Assembly (NCBI GenBank): GCA_018798825.1 | Contig: CP076357.1 | Coordinates: 496,001-560,000, forward strand | DNA length: 64,000 nt | Reading direction: 5' to 3' | Source of the DNA: Ochrobactrum sp. BTU1 | GTDB taxonomy: Bacteria > Pseudomonadota > Alphaproteobacteria > Rhizobiales > Rhizobiaceae | Shown here: in pieces, positions 45,900 to 55,800 of the stretch | Position numbering within the stretch: position 1 is the stretch's first letter | Layout of the letters: every line of letters starts with the position of its first letter | The notes under the pieces: generated by a model | The model's input: the letters and a program-made list of their open reading frames with translations, nothing else | Told to the model about the DNA's origin: nothing | Databases searched by the model: none | Translations under genes and position numbers: made by a program

Positions 45900-48800
45900 T
45901 TGAACTTAAAATCATCGACCTGACCGGTTTTGACATTTCTCACGTAATGAACTTCTACTCCATTAATATTTTGGGCCATTTTTACCCATCCCTGCTCAGC
46001 AGGCCATCGTTTGTCAGTCATTGGAACAGGTATAGGCCGTCCTGCAGTTGGAGTAGACATTGCCTGTTCCATTGCCAACTTCTCGGTTAGATTATTGGGA
46101 TTGACTCTACCCGTAGACCCCCTCGCTGCAAACCCCATAGTAGCAGCGGCAATTGCCGCACCGACGTCGAATCCTGCCGCTGAAAGTTGTTCAGCTTTCT
46201 CGTCCATTGACAGTGATGGATCAGCCATGATCGAGCGCCATTCCAACGATGTCGATATACCGGTGTTATAGCCATCAGCATTTCCAATCAGATATTGATT
46301 GAAATAGTAACCTTTGGGCATACCATCGAGTTCGTCCAACGAAGACCAGAGCCATTGCGTCAGAACAATTGCCTCACCGTTTGCTGGAACAATACCCATT
46401 CCACTTGCGAACCCAGCAGACTGAACTACCTTGACCCGATCTTCAAAACTCAAAGTGTTCAGATAGGCTGTAATGGCATCCTTGCATTCCTCGTATGTCT
46501 TGATACCAAGTTCGATACGGGTGCCGTCTTTCTGAACGATGTAACAGCTATTCTCGTAAGCATAAGCAGACGTTATCACCCAGCTGAACGGATTGAATCT
46601 GTTAAAGCCTTGACGCTGCCCGCCACAACCGCCGAAGCTGCCACCGTTATTGATCGCATCCAGTCCCTGCCGCACATTATTACGTTCTTCGGGCGTCAAT
46701 TCCTTCCCAAGCAGATAGCGATCCACGAAACCGCCCGCCTCCATTGCCTTTCCGATGCTCGATGCGACGGCATTTAGAGACGTATCCGACAGATAATACT
46801 CGATCTCGAGGTGCTTATCCTTGGTGATCTCGTAAGCCTTGTCGGGATTGCGGTTGAGAGCGGCGAGTTCTTCGGTCTGACCCGATGCTTCAAGCTCTGC
46901 CTGTTTGTCCTTGTCTCGAATAATGATCTCGCCCGGTCCAACTGTGGCGCGTACTTCCTGCCGCGTGTCGTCGAGCTGGTACGTACCCTCGGCTGTTGTC
47001 CGCGGCTGAGATGTCTGATCCGGCTGCTGCTGCTTGTTGCCTTCAGCATCCTTCGGTGTCAGGTCGATATTGGCCTGAATGTCAAAGCCTTCATATTTCT
47101 TAGAGCCGGAGAAATCCTCATGAGTGAGCGTACCAGTATCGAGCGTCAGATCGCCGCTTTCTGAGATGATCTTGCCTGCACCAAGATGCGTATTGCCTTC
47201 GACGTACACATCCATCTCGCTCTTGGAAACGAGGCCGGACTGTTCGCCGATCCAGTTGGTTTCACCTGATCCTGTGCCATAGCCCGGCGAAACACCCGTG
47301 ACCTTTGGCATTCCTCCGGTCAATGAACCGCTGACGCCAAACGAAGTCGACTTGTTCGAGCTTTCACCGGTGTCAGGAACCGAGATGATGTTGAGATCAC
47401 GCCCGACATTGGCGGTGATCGTGTCACCTTCGACGACAGCACCCTTCAGATTGGTGTCACGTCCGGATTCAATATTGATGTTACCTGAGCCGGTGACGTG
47501 GGTGTTAACCTGCGTCGTGCCTTCGCTGTTCGACTTGCCTGAACTGCCATTCGCGCTTCCGTTGACGCCAAAACCTACTGCGTTCAATGACACTCCGGCT
47601 GACACACCGACACTTGCACCAGCAGACTTGCTGGACGAGGATGAACTGTTGGTTGCCTGCGCACTTTCGAGATTGATATCGTTGCCGGCTTTCAGGCTGA
47701 TATCGCCGGCACCACCAGAAAGCAGACCATTTTCGTCATAGCCCGCAACAATCTGTGCGCCATGGCTGTTGATGTCACCCGATTTGGCTTCAATGGAAAC
47801 ACTGTTGCCACCGCGAATGCCTGTAACGACCGGAACCGAGCTTGCTGCACTTTCCTTCGATTTCGAATATTCAAAACCGATGCCAACCGACGCGGAGGCT
47901 ATGTTGCCATAGTTGCCGTTGGCATCCGGCATCACCATAGATGAGAGATTGTTGATCGCATCATAAGCTTTAAGGCCAGCAAAGCCTGCATTGGCTGCGG
48001 AATACCCGTCTGACACATTGGCAACCTTGCCAGCCGCATCAGCAATACTTTTGGCCGAACTGACAAGACCGGTGGAAACTGTCGCGGTTATGCCCGCAAA
48101 GAGCTCCTCGTGCATATGCTCGTAATTGGTCTTGTCCTGAGCCGCGAGAAGATTGACATCGCGCTCCGCGGTAATGGCAATATCATTTTCGGCTTCAACA
48201 AGTGCGGCTTGAAGGTTCGCATCGCGGCCCGCATTGATGATGACGTTGTTGCCAGCTTGTAGACTGGAGACAGCATTGGTCTCAGCACCCTGCTTCGTTT
48301 CGTCTTTCGACGACCCAAATCCGATACCGATGGAAGCTGAACCATTGCCGGAACTCAGCTGAACACCAAAGCCTGAGCGCTTCTCTTTGTCTTCCGACGC
48401 ATAGCTTTCCGCACCAGGAAGGATATTGACGTCACGGGCGGCATCGAGCGCAATGTCATTGCCGGCTTGCACATGGGAGCCGATAATATTGACATCAGTC
48501 TCGCGGGCTTTGATCGAAACATCATTTCCCGCCGAAAGCGCAGAACCGACATTTGCGACAATGTTCTCGCTGCTGCTTTTCTCTTCCTTGCCCCAGATCG
48601 AGTAGAAGCCGTCGCCTGAGCCCGCACCAAGCCCGGACTTCTTGGATGAAGACGAGGCATCGTGGCGTTCCTGCGCACCTATGATCGAGACACTGTCACC
48701 TTCGATCGCGATATCGTCGCCAGCCGTGACCTTGGAACCTGCAATGACGACATTATCGCCAGCATTGAGGTTCACATTGCCAGAAGCACCAAGCTCGGAT

Positions 48801-49879
48801 GCAACAGTCGTTTCATCGTAAGTATGGCTCTTGTCACTCTTCTTCGACAAAAGGCCTGATTTTGATTTGGATGCATCTGTTTCAACGGTCTCTTTGCCGG
48901 ATGCGATAATCAGATCGCCACCGGCATCGATATTGAGATCAGCCTTGTTATCTGCTGTTCCCGCCTGAATGTTCGAGGCAGAGATCGTTGTATCGTTGCC
49001 AGAGGTGATATCAACACCGTTACCGCCGCTGATCGATGATCCAACAGCGGTTTCAGTATCCGTGCGGCTATGGCTTTCCTTTTTGCTGAAGACGCCCTTT
49101 GAACTCGTATCAAGCTGAGAATAGCCGGTATCGCGGGCTTCAGCGATCGTGACATTGTCGGTTGCGCTGAGATCGACCTTGCCCTTGGCATCTATTTTCG
49201 AGCCAATAATATTGAGATCATGGGAATTATCTGCATCCGTCTTGTCGCCGGCTGCAACTCTGACCGAACCGCCAGAACTGATTTCCGAGCCAATATGAGT
49301 TTCGGAACCCTGCTTGACTTCGGAGCCGATTGTTTCGGTGCGCTGTTGGGCAACCGTGATGTTGATATCGTCCCTGGCTTCGAGGCTGACGTCACCGCCG
49401 GCCTTCACCTTTGAACCTGATATCAGAATATCGTCGCCAGCTTTGATGGACGTGTCACCACCAGACGACAGGTTGGATGTTTGCGCAAAGGTGGAATCGG
49501 TCTGCGACATGCGGGTGCCAGCGACGCCATTGACCTTCTTCTCAACACCTGCCGCAACAACATTGACCGAGCCCGCTTCTGCTTCAATGCCAAGATTGCC
49601 ACCGGCTGCAACACTCGAGCCAATAACGTTCACATCCTGTTTGGCGGTGATCGTCGTGTCTTTGCCCGATTGAACAGTGGTGCCAATCACATTGTCGGAA
49701 CCATTATTGGTCGCTTTTGCCGTGTCGAGCGTTACACTTTGCCCGGTAAGATCGACATCATTGCCTGCCTTGACCTCTGCACCGCGCAGGGTCAGATCAT
49801 TACCCGCTGCAAGGCTCGCATTGCCGCCGGCCTCAACACCACTGCCGGATTTGACGAAAGTCTCATTACCGATCTGCAT
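45896..49879 (-). CDS. Orphan CdiA-CT module E (longest intact alpha-type cassette)
   Basis: 1327 codons from an internal Met. Homology to CdiA continues upstream to about 50035, but a 1-nt deletion near 50000 breaks the frame, so the module is not joined to a secretion N-terminus. It has haemagglutinin repeats, an alpha-type pre-toxin ending YYLSDTS, then FNPFSWVITSAYAYENSC. The C-terminal domain of ~65 residues reads NLTEKLAMEQAMSTPTAGRP, TDKRWPAEQGWVKMAQNING and HYVRNVKTGQVDDFKFK. That tail recurs in Rhs/haemagglutinin toxins, but I cannot assign its activity. At the alpha/beta frameshift site this copy reads through. Confidence 0.7.
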   Translation of the reverse strand: MQIGNETFVKSGSGVEAGGNASLAAGNDLTLRGAEVKAGNDVDLTGQSVTLDTAKATNNGSDNVIGTTVQSGKDTTITAKQDVNVIGSSVAAGGNLGIEAEAGSVNVVAAGVEKKVNGVAGTRMSQTDSTFAQTSNLSSGGDTSIKAGDDILISGSKVKAGGDVSLEARDDINITVAQQRTETIGSEVKQGSETHIGSEISSGGSVRVAAGDKTDADNSHDLNIIGSKIDAKGKVDLSATDNVTIAEARDTGYSQLDTSSKGVFSKKESHSRTDTETAVGSSISGGNGVDITSGNDTTISASNIQAGTADNKADLNIDAGGDLIIASGKETVETDASKSKSGLLSKKSDKSHTYDETTVASELGASGNVNLNAGDNVVIAGSKVTAGDDIAIEGDSVSIIGAQERHDASSSSKKSGLGAGSGDGFYSIWGKEEKSSSENIVANVGSALSAGNDVSIKARETDVNIIGSHVQAGNDIALDAARDVNILPGAESYASEDKEKRSGFGVQLSSGNGSASIGIGFGSSKDETKQGAETNAVSSLQAGNNVIINAGRDANLQAALVEAENDIAITAERDVNLLAAQDKTNYEHMHEELFAGITATVSTGLVSSAKSIADAAGKVANVSDGYSAANAGFAGLKAYDAINNLSSMVMPDANGNYGNIASASVGIGFEYSKSKESAASSVPVVTGIRGGNSVSIEAKSGDINSHGAQIVAGYDENGLLSGGAGDISLKAGNDINLESAQATNSSSSSSKSAGASVGVSAGVSLNAVGFGVNGSANGSSGKSNSEGTTQVNTHVTGSGNINIESGRDTNLKGAVVEGDTITANVGRDLNIISVPDTGESSNKSTSFGVSGSLTGGMPKVTGVSPGYGTGSGETNWIGEQSGLVSKSEMDVYVEGNTHLGAGKIISESGDLTLDTGTLTHEDFSGSKKYEGFDIQANIDLTPKDAEGNKQQQPDQTSQPRTTAEGTYQLDDTRQEVRATVGPGEIIIRDKDKQAELEASGQTEELAALNRNPDKAYEITKDKHLEIEYYLSDTSLNAVASSIGKAMEAGGFVDRYLLGKELTPEERNNVRQGLDAINNGGSFGGCGGQRQGFNRFNPFSWVITSAYAYENSCYIVQKDGTRIELGIKTYEECKDAITAYLNTLSFEDRVKVVQSAGFASGMGIVPANGEAIVLTQWLWSSLDELDGMPKGYYFNQYLIGNADGYNTGISTSLEWRSIMADPSLSMDEKAEQLSAAGFDVGAAIAAATMGFAARGSTGRVNPNNLTEKLAMEQAMSTPTAGRPIPVPMTDKRWPAEQGWVKMAQNINGVEVHYVRNVKTGQVDDFKFK

Positions 49880-50035
49880 TTCGGCTGCACTAATCGTCAG
49901 ATTTTGCGAGGCCGACAGCGATACGTTGTTACCGGCCGTAAAGCTGCCACCCGTAGCGGTGATATTGGTAGCGTCAAGCTTGAGGTCAGTCTTCGGGAGA
50001 TAATGCCGGAGTTATTGACCTCTCCGACCTCCCAT
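46783..50035. repeat. CDI backbone repeat, alpha type (reference copy in cassette E)
   Basis: Near-identical copies occur at about 38000-40473 (B) and 59320-62280 (I); the 5' part is also shared with 55090-56740 (H). These kilobase-scale direct repeats, all in the same orientation, are ideal substrates for homologous recombination. Confidence 0.85.
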
Positions 50036-50167
50036 GTTCCCTTCGCGCCTAAACACCGAAAGAACGAGCTTGGCGCTCAGCCGAGTAATAAACGGCTAAG
50101 AAGCGCGCTGCAAGTCTCACAGCGGAAAAACCTTCAGCCCCCCGCGACTCACTTTGTATTATATTTG

Positions 50168-50485
50168 CTACCTAAAATCGTAGGTGTAACACCAGATGAA
50201 AACATTCACAATTTCGTCTGGAATTCCCGGATGTTTTGACCTGAAATCGTTGGCAGCCATTTGCCCCATTTCATTGACATCCTTTGCGTATCGATGTGCG
50301 TCAGTTGCGTAAAAATCATCCTCCAATGATTTTAGCTTATCCATCAGTGGTTTTGCGTTCATTTCACCGAATCTCTTGATCACGCGCGTCCAATCTCGAC
50401 ACGGCATGGAAAACATGCCGCTACCAGACCACAAAGCTGCTGCATCAGAAAGTTTTTCAAAATCAACTGTTGTCATCTTTTCCAT
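50168..50485 (-). CDS. Putative CDI immunity protein F
   Basis: A 105-residue protein. The ATG at 50485 overlaps the end of a toxin remnant (TTATGGAAAAGATGA). It is alpha-helical and acidic (FEKLSDAAALWSGSGMFSMP, LKSLEDDFYATDAHRYAKDV). Its toxin survives only as 22 codons, so it now stands as an orphan immunity gene. 50036-50167 holds nothing I can assign. Confidence 0.55.
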   Translation of the reverse strand: MEKMTTVDFEKLSDAAALWSGSGMFSMPCRDWTRVIKRFGEMNAKPLMDKLKSLEDDFYATDAHRYAKDVNEMGQMAANDFRSKHPGIPDEIVNVFIWCYTYDFR

Positions 50486-50541
50486 AATAGCGTTTCAATT
50501 CCTGTAATTGGGTCAATAGCTTTAATAGATGCTACATACTG
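50473..50541 (-). pseudogene. Toxin F, last 22 codons only
   Basis: Reads QYVASIKAIDPITGIE and ETLLWKR to TGA at 50473, overlapping immunity F. It is fused at ~50541 to an unrelated upstream part of the CdiA backbone in another frame. Confidence 0.55.
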
Positions 50542-51376
50542 TTGGAACCAGAACTGTGACACCGTTGACCGTCTTCTTCTCATACCAGACCATCGTCTCG
50601 GTCAGATTGGCAATGAGTTCGGGCGAGAGCTTCTCACCAATCGTCAGGCCATTGGCATTGGCAAAGTCGACACCCCGATCAAGCAGCGTCTTCATCTGCT
50701 CGATGGCATCACTTCCTGGTATAAATGAACCTTTGCCAAGCCCCTGATTGACGAGTTGGCGCAGTTGCTGATCGATCAGCTGGTTCTCAAAATAGGCGTC
50801 TCCCAGAAACGGGATTTCCCGATCAGGCTTATAACCGATGCGGTTGATAAAATAGCCCGAGCCATCGAACTTGCCGACATCGAGGAATTCAGCGCGGGTC
50901 TCATAAAGGAATAGCTGGCCTGGAATAGTGCCGCCAAAGCCGCCCGAATTTGGCTTTGGTGCAGAATTACCAAGAGCTGCAATCAGATCAGCACCGACAA
51001 GTGGCGTCCCGTTTGCAGACAAACCATTCAGCGCCGCATTTGGCGTATAAAGTGCGCCACCTGCGGTCATTCCATTGAGTATTGTGGTTGGATCATCTGT
51101 CGCAGGAGCCGTTGAAAGCTGTGCGCCGCCAGCAATCGAGCCCTCAGCGGATGTGTTGTTGACAGTGGCAAAGCCACTGACGTCCATATTGCCAGCCGCC
51201 TTGATGTTTTCGAACGCGCCGCCAACAATGCTTTGGCCGGTAACACGGGAATTGCCTTTGTCGAGATCGTTGACACCATCTCGATTGCCATTGGCGTCAT
51301 AGGCTTCGCAGCCGCCTGTTGCTTCACATGTCGAGGTGACGGTGCGGTAAAGTGCTATGCCTTCATTGTTGAGCAC
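50522..51376 (-). CDS. CdiA N-proximal haemagglutinin fragment F
   Basis: A 284-residue fragment of the CdiA region that normally lies before the repeats: GQLFLYETRAEFLDVGKFDG, FFENQLIDQQLRQLV-like sequence and the family-typical ETMVWYEKKTVNGVTVLVPT. In cassette H this continues with VYIANVDKANLTV; here it breaks at VPTV and stops after four foreign codons. Homology extends upstream to ~51445. It is not secretable on its own. Confidence 0.65.
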   Translation of the reverse strand: MLNNEGIALYRTVTSTCEATGGCEAYDANGNRDGVNDLDKGNSRVTGQSIVGGAFENIKAAGNMDVSGFATVNNTSAEGSIAGGAQLSTAPATDDPTTILNGMTAGGALYTPNAALNGLSANGTPLVGADLIAALGNSAPKPNSGGFGGTIPGQLFLYETRAEFLDVGKFDGSGYFINRIGYKPDREIPFLGDAYFENQLIDQQLRQLVNQGLGKGSFIPGSDAIEQMKTLLDRGVDFANANGLTIGEKLSPELIANLTETMVWYEKKTVNGVTVLVPTVCSIY

Positions 51377-51556
51377 TGATCCGGTTAGTTTTGCATCACC
51401 GCCCGCTTCCTGGAAAGCTTCGCCGCCGCTATCGTGGTACGGCTTCCTTCTATTTTAATGATCTGCACCCGTTTCTACCGAACCCTCGACATTAGGTGAA
51501 AGCGGAGCAATTCAGATTATGTCCATTGCTCAACTATGTCCGGCTGGGCTCACCAC

Positions 51557-52030
51557 TTACAAGGAAGCGAGAGAGTGAAAGCCTACCGTGGGTCCGTAGT
51601 CTTGATCCGTATCTGAAACATAGACCTCGAAACGTCGTTTAGGAAAGCTAAAACCCAAGGCTATTTTCAACGTGTGTGCCATCAAATTGGCTACGCCTTC
51701 AAATGATGTCTCGGAGACCTCATCGCGTGTGGAGAATAGATCATATACATGCTGGTGATTGAGCACCTTTTCGACCGCCACAACGTCCCCGAGCTTTAAC
51801 TTCCATTCTGAATAACTAGAAAGTGTAAAATTGTCATGGAGAAATACCCCACCTTCATGTTCAATGAAGGCTGGAATAAGCAAACGACCCACAATAGATA
51901 CAACATCAGGATGAACATAATAATTAATGTATTCAAACCAGCCTAGTTTAGGACGAGGGGAAACAGCATCCCCCCAATCCTTAATTGCTTGAGGCTCGGA
52001 CCAAACTGAAAGTGGATCGTGAACTTTCAT
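51557..52030 (-). CDS. Putative immunity protein G
   Basis: A 157-residue protein whose ATG overlaps the stop of toxin G. It begins MKVHDPLSVWSEPQAIKDWG and has KLGWFEYINYYVHPDVVSIV and TLKIALGFSFPKRRFEVYV. A truncated paralogue of its N-terminus lies ~400 bp upstream (52406-52492). Cognate role inferred from overlap. Confidence 0.6.
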   Translation of the reverse strand: MKVHDPLSVWSEPQAIKDWGDAVSPRPKLGWFEYINYYVHPDVVSIVGRLLIPAFIEHEGGVFLHDNFTLSSYSEWKLKLGDVVAVEKVLNHQHVYDLFSTRDEVSETSFEGVANLMAHTLKIALGFSFPKRRFEVYVSDTDQDYGPTVGFHSLASL

Positions 52031-52317
52031 GGAATTTCCTCTCGGATTGCGAACCTCGGATCAGTTCTTGGCGTTTGAACCCGAATGCTGTCATCAGGAA
52101 GGTGGTTTCTACCACATTCAAGAACATGCTGAGTTGGAACGCCATAGTGGGCCGCGCCAGCGACATCCACACGTTTCATAATTAGTCCATTTGCGTCGTA
52201 TGTCGCATAGCTTGTGATATTGCCTTGGTTGTCAGCCCTATAAACTGTGCTGTTAGGAGGGCTGTGGAACTTCACCTGATTTTGAGCCAGTTTTCCAATT
52301 AAGGCTAATCCACACAA
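52027..52317 (-). CDS. Polymorphic-toxin-24-like toxin fragment G
   Basis: 96 codons. The first ~18 are junction sequence; then STVYRADNQGNITSYATYDA, NGLIMKRVDVAGAAHYGVPT and QHVLECGRNHLPD, ending FAIREEIP. This matches the bacterial polymorphic toxin type 24 domain, normally the C-terminus of secreted toxins. The CdiA backbone and pre-toxin are lost. Overlap with immunity G is preserved. Confidence 0.65.
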   Translation of the reverse strand: MCGLALIGKLAQNQVKFHSPPNSTVYRADNQGNITSYATYDANGLIMKRVDVAGAAHYGVPTQHVLECGRNHLPDDSIRVQTPRTDPRFAIREEIP

Positions 52318-52405
52318 ATTCGGAAATCGACTTAGGTTCCAACAGTTTACATGTGCTAGGGCTGATCAACGCCAAATGCAAAGCCGGGTCAAAATCTGGT
52401 GAAAT

Positions 52406-52492
52406 TCAACAGATAGGGGGATTACACGCTTTTCCCCATTCTGTAATTGCCTTGGGCTCCGTCCAGCAAGAGAGTGGGTCGATTTTAATCAT
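52406..52492 (-). pseudogene. Truncated paralogue of immunity G
   Basis: GAGGA precedes an ATG at 52492 (MIKIDPLSCWTEPKAITEWG), clearly related to the start of immunity G. It is cut off after 28 codons. It overlaps the end of immunity H, so it was once the next gene of that module. Confidence 0.6.
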
Positions 52493-52853
52493 GGATATCC
52501 TCAGGGGTGCACTCCTCGGGCCAGTCCTCGCCCGCTTTGAAACGTTCGAACCAATAGTCGCGAGTATGTGGTTCGTGAAGACGCTCGAATTGGCGCACAA
52601 TAATCTCTAGATCCGCCCCTATATCGATATTAAATGCAAACCATGTTTTCGATAATCTAGCGGTAATCTGAAAAAGGGTGTCGAATTTTGCATCTGCATC
52701 AGAACGGCTCCCGCAACTAATCTCTCTAATTAACCTCCGACACTCTGTCCTATAAGCAGTAAGGCATTGCTTTACAGTCGCCTTAGCACGATCAAGCTCT
52801 TCCAGACCATTGTCCATTGTTGCGTTTATTGCATCGGGATTCATCGCTATCAC
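52485..52853 (-). CDS. Putative CDI immunity protein H
   Basis: 122 residues; the ATG overlaps the stop of toxin H. Highly helical, with Cys-containing CRRLIREISCGSRSDADAKF and an acidic end FKAGEDWPEECTPEDIHD. The MNPDAIN start three codons later is an alternative. Cognate role from overlap; family not recognised. Confidence 0.6.
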   Translation of the reverse strand: MIAMNPDAINATMDNGLEELDRAKATVKQCLTAYRTECRRLIREISCGSRSDADAKFDTLFQITARLSKTWFAFNIDIGADLEIIVRQFERLHEPHTRDYWFERFKAGEDWPEECTPEDIHD

Positions 52854-55800
52854 TTTATCGGTTGAATGTGCCCAACTTGGCCGGTTGAAGGATTATATAT
52901 CATTTCAAGCCCTGCCCCTTCATAACGGAAGTATCCTGGGGCCCCTCTCGGATCTGGAGTTACTTTAGGACTACTGCTCAATATTTCCCGAGCCTGTAGA
53001 AACGGTGCGGGACGACCACTTCCATACAAATATTCGTAATACGACTTGGAAAACTTAAAACCGTCCGCTGAATAAAATTGGCCATCAAACTCAATGGGTC
53101 TTCCTGCATTCGCACTTCCTCTTCCACCAGCACCGTTTCCTCCGCGGATAGGGCCTTCAATCTTGCTTCCACCACCTTCTCGTGCAGCTTTAAGCCTGTC
53201 TTCGATGGACTGATGGATTTTCATATTATATTGGTAGGCATTGCCTGCATAGGCCGCACCGGATCCACCCGTTGTGGCACCCAATCCCTGAAGGATAGAA
53301 CCAGTAATAGTATTGACCATGAGATCAGCGGCTGATCCGGTGAGCCCAGCATCCCGAACGAATTGCCCGACGAGATTTTCGATTTCATGAGCGAGATAGG
53401 ACGAGGAGGCACCGCCGAGCATGCCGGTGAGCATGCCGTTAAAGTCGGTAACCCCGCCTAATAATCCACCTGCAATCGCGTGAAGGATGTTTGGTCCCGG
53501 TCCACCTCTGGCCCAGAAGTCATATTCGGCGACATTGCCGCTTTTCAAAGCCTCTTCTGCCCGTTTGACCGCATAATCACCGATCATCTTGGCCGCTTTT
53601 GCGGCTGCATCGTCGTAAAGTTGCTGCGTCTTCAGCTGCTCACTGAGGAGTTTCTGAAGATCTGGTATTCCGGGCAGCGAGGTATTGGTTTCGGTCGTAT
53701 CGCGCCGCAGATCATCGATATTTTGTTGCTGACTGTCCGGATTGGTAATGATGATCTCGCCCGGAGAGACTGCTGAAAGCGCCTTTCCGGTTTCGCTTTC
53801 ACCTTCCTTGATCGGCGGAGAGACGAGCGGACCACTTGCACCGAAGCCACCGCCATAGGTGTCAGCTTTCCATTTGGAATGCGTGTCGAGATCCTCGAAC
53901 TCAAGCGTTCCGGTTTCAAGACGATTGTTTTCAGGATCGGCCTCGCTCGTGATGAGGCCACCGGTCAGCTTGGTGTTGCCGTCGACCTTTATGTCGAAGC
54001 CACCTTCGCCTGCATGAATGCCAGATCGTTCGGAGACAATGGCCGCATCACCCTTGGCTGTCTGATAAGAGCCGGAGATGCCGCCGCTTGTCTGGCCCTG
54101 AGCGTTCGTTCCAACACCACCGCTGACATTGACCTGATTGGCCTTGGCTGTCGCAGTATCGAGCTGACTTTCAATGTTCAGATCGCCGCCAATATCAGCA
54201 ATCACGGTCTCGCCGGAAACCGTCGCACCCCGCAGGTTTGTATCATTGCCGGAGTTGATATAGACAGTTCCGCTGCCCGTCACATGCGTGTTGATGTTGG
54301 TGAGAGTGGTATCGTTGCCTTTCCCCTGACCGTAGTTGAAGTTCACGCCAGGGTTCAGGAGATCAATAGAAACTCCGCCTGAGACATTCTTGCTGGAGTT
54401 CTCACTGGTTGCTTTGGCACTTTCCAGATTGATGTCATTGCCAGCAATCAGCGCAATATCACCACGCCCACCTGTCGGAAGCCCGTACTGATCATAACCG
54501 GCGCTCACCTGCGCACCGACCGCATTGATATCGCGGCCTGCTTCGATGATCACTGTATCGCCAGCATTGATCGTGGTCACCACAGGTGTCGATGTCGATC
54601 CCTCGGCACTGTTCTTCGAATATTGAAAGCCGACACTGAGCGATCCGGAAAGTAGCTGACCGCCAGGATTCCAGTTATTCGTCTCGTTTGCGCCACTCAG
54701 GACGTCATAGACATATTTGCCGTTAATCCCAGCAATAGTCGCCATCGCAATGGAATTGGCTGTGCTACCGTCACCGACCCTTTTTCCAGCTTCGTAGGCA
54801 TTGCCGACGGCTGCTGCTGCCTGCGATGATACTGTTGCGGTAACACCGACAAACAGTTCCTGATGCATAAATTCATAATTTGTCTTGTCTTGCGCCGAGA
54901 GCAGATTAACGTCCCGCTCAGCGATAATGTCGACAGTAGAGCCAGCAACAACCTGAGCCGCCTGAAGATTGGCATCACGGCCCGCCGTGATGATCACATC
55001 CCGGCCTGCATTAAGGCTCGAAACCGCATTGGTTTCTGCGCCTTCACTGGCTTCTGTCTTTGCTGAACCAAAACCAATTCCAATCGAAGCTGAACCATTG
55101 CCGGAACTCAGCTGAACACCAAAGCCTGAGCGCTTCTCTTTGTCTTCCGACGCATAGCTTTCCGCACCAGGAAGGATATTGACGTCACGGGCGGCATCGA
55201 GCGCAATGTCATTGCCGGCTTGCACATGGGAGCCGATAATATTGACATCAGTCTCGCGGGCTTTGATCGAAACATCATTTCCCGCCGAAAGCGCAGAACC
55301 GACATTGGCGACAATGTTCTCGCTGCTGCTTTTCTCTTCCTTGCCCCAGATCGAGTAGAAGCCGTCGCCTGAGCCCGCACCAAGCCCGGATTTCTTGGAT
55401 GAAGACGAGGCATCGTGGCGTTCCTGCGCACCGATGATCGAGACACTGTCACCTTCGATCGCGATATCGTCGCCGGCAATGACCCTGGAGCCTGCAATGA
55501 CGACATTATCGCCAGCATTGAGGTTCACATTGCCAGAAGCACCAAGCTCGGATGCAACGGTCGTTTCATCGTAAGTATGGCTCTTGTCACTCTTCTTCGA
55601 CAAAAGGCCTGATTTTGATTTGGATGCATCTGTTTCAACGGTCTCTTTGCCGGATGCGATAATCAGATCGCCACCGGCATCGATATTGAGATCAGCCTTG
55701 TTATCTGCTGTTCCCGCCTGAATGTTCGAGGCAGAGATCGTTGTATCGTTGCCAGAGGTGATATCAACACCGTTACCGCCGCTGATCGATGATCCAACAG

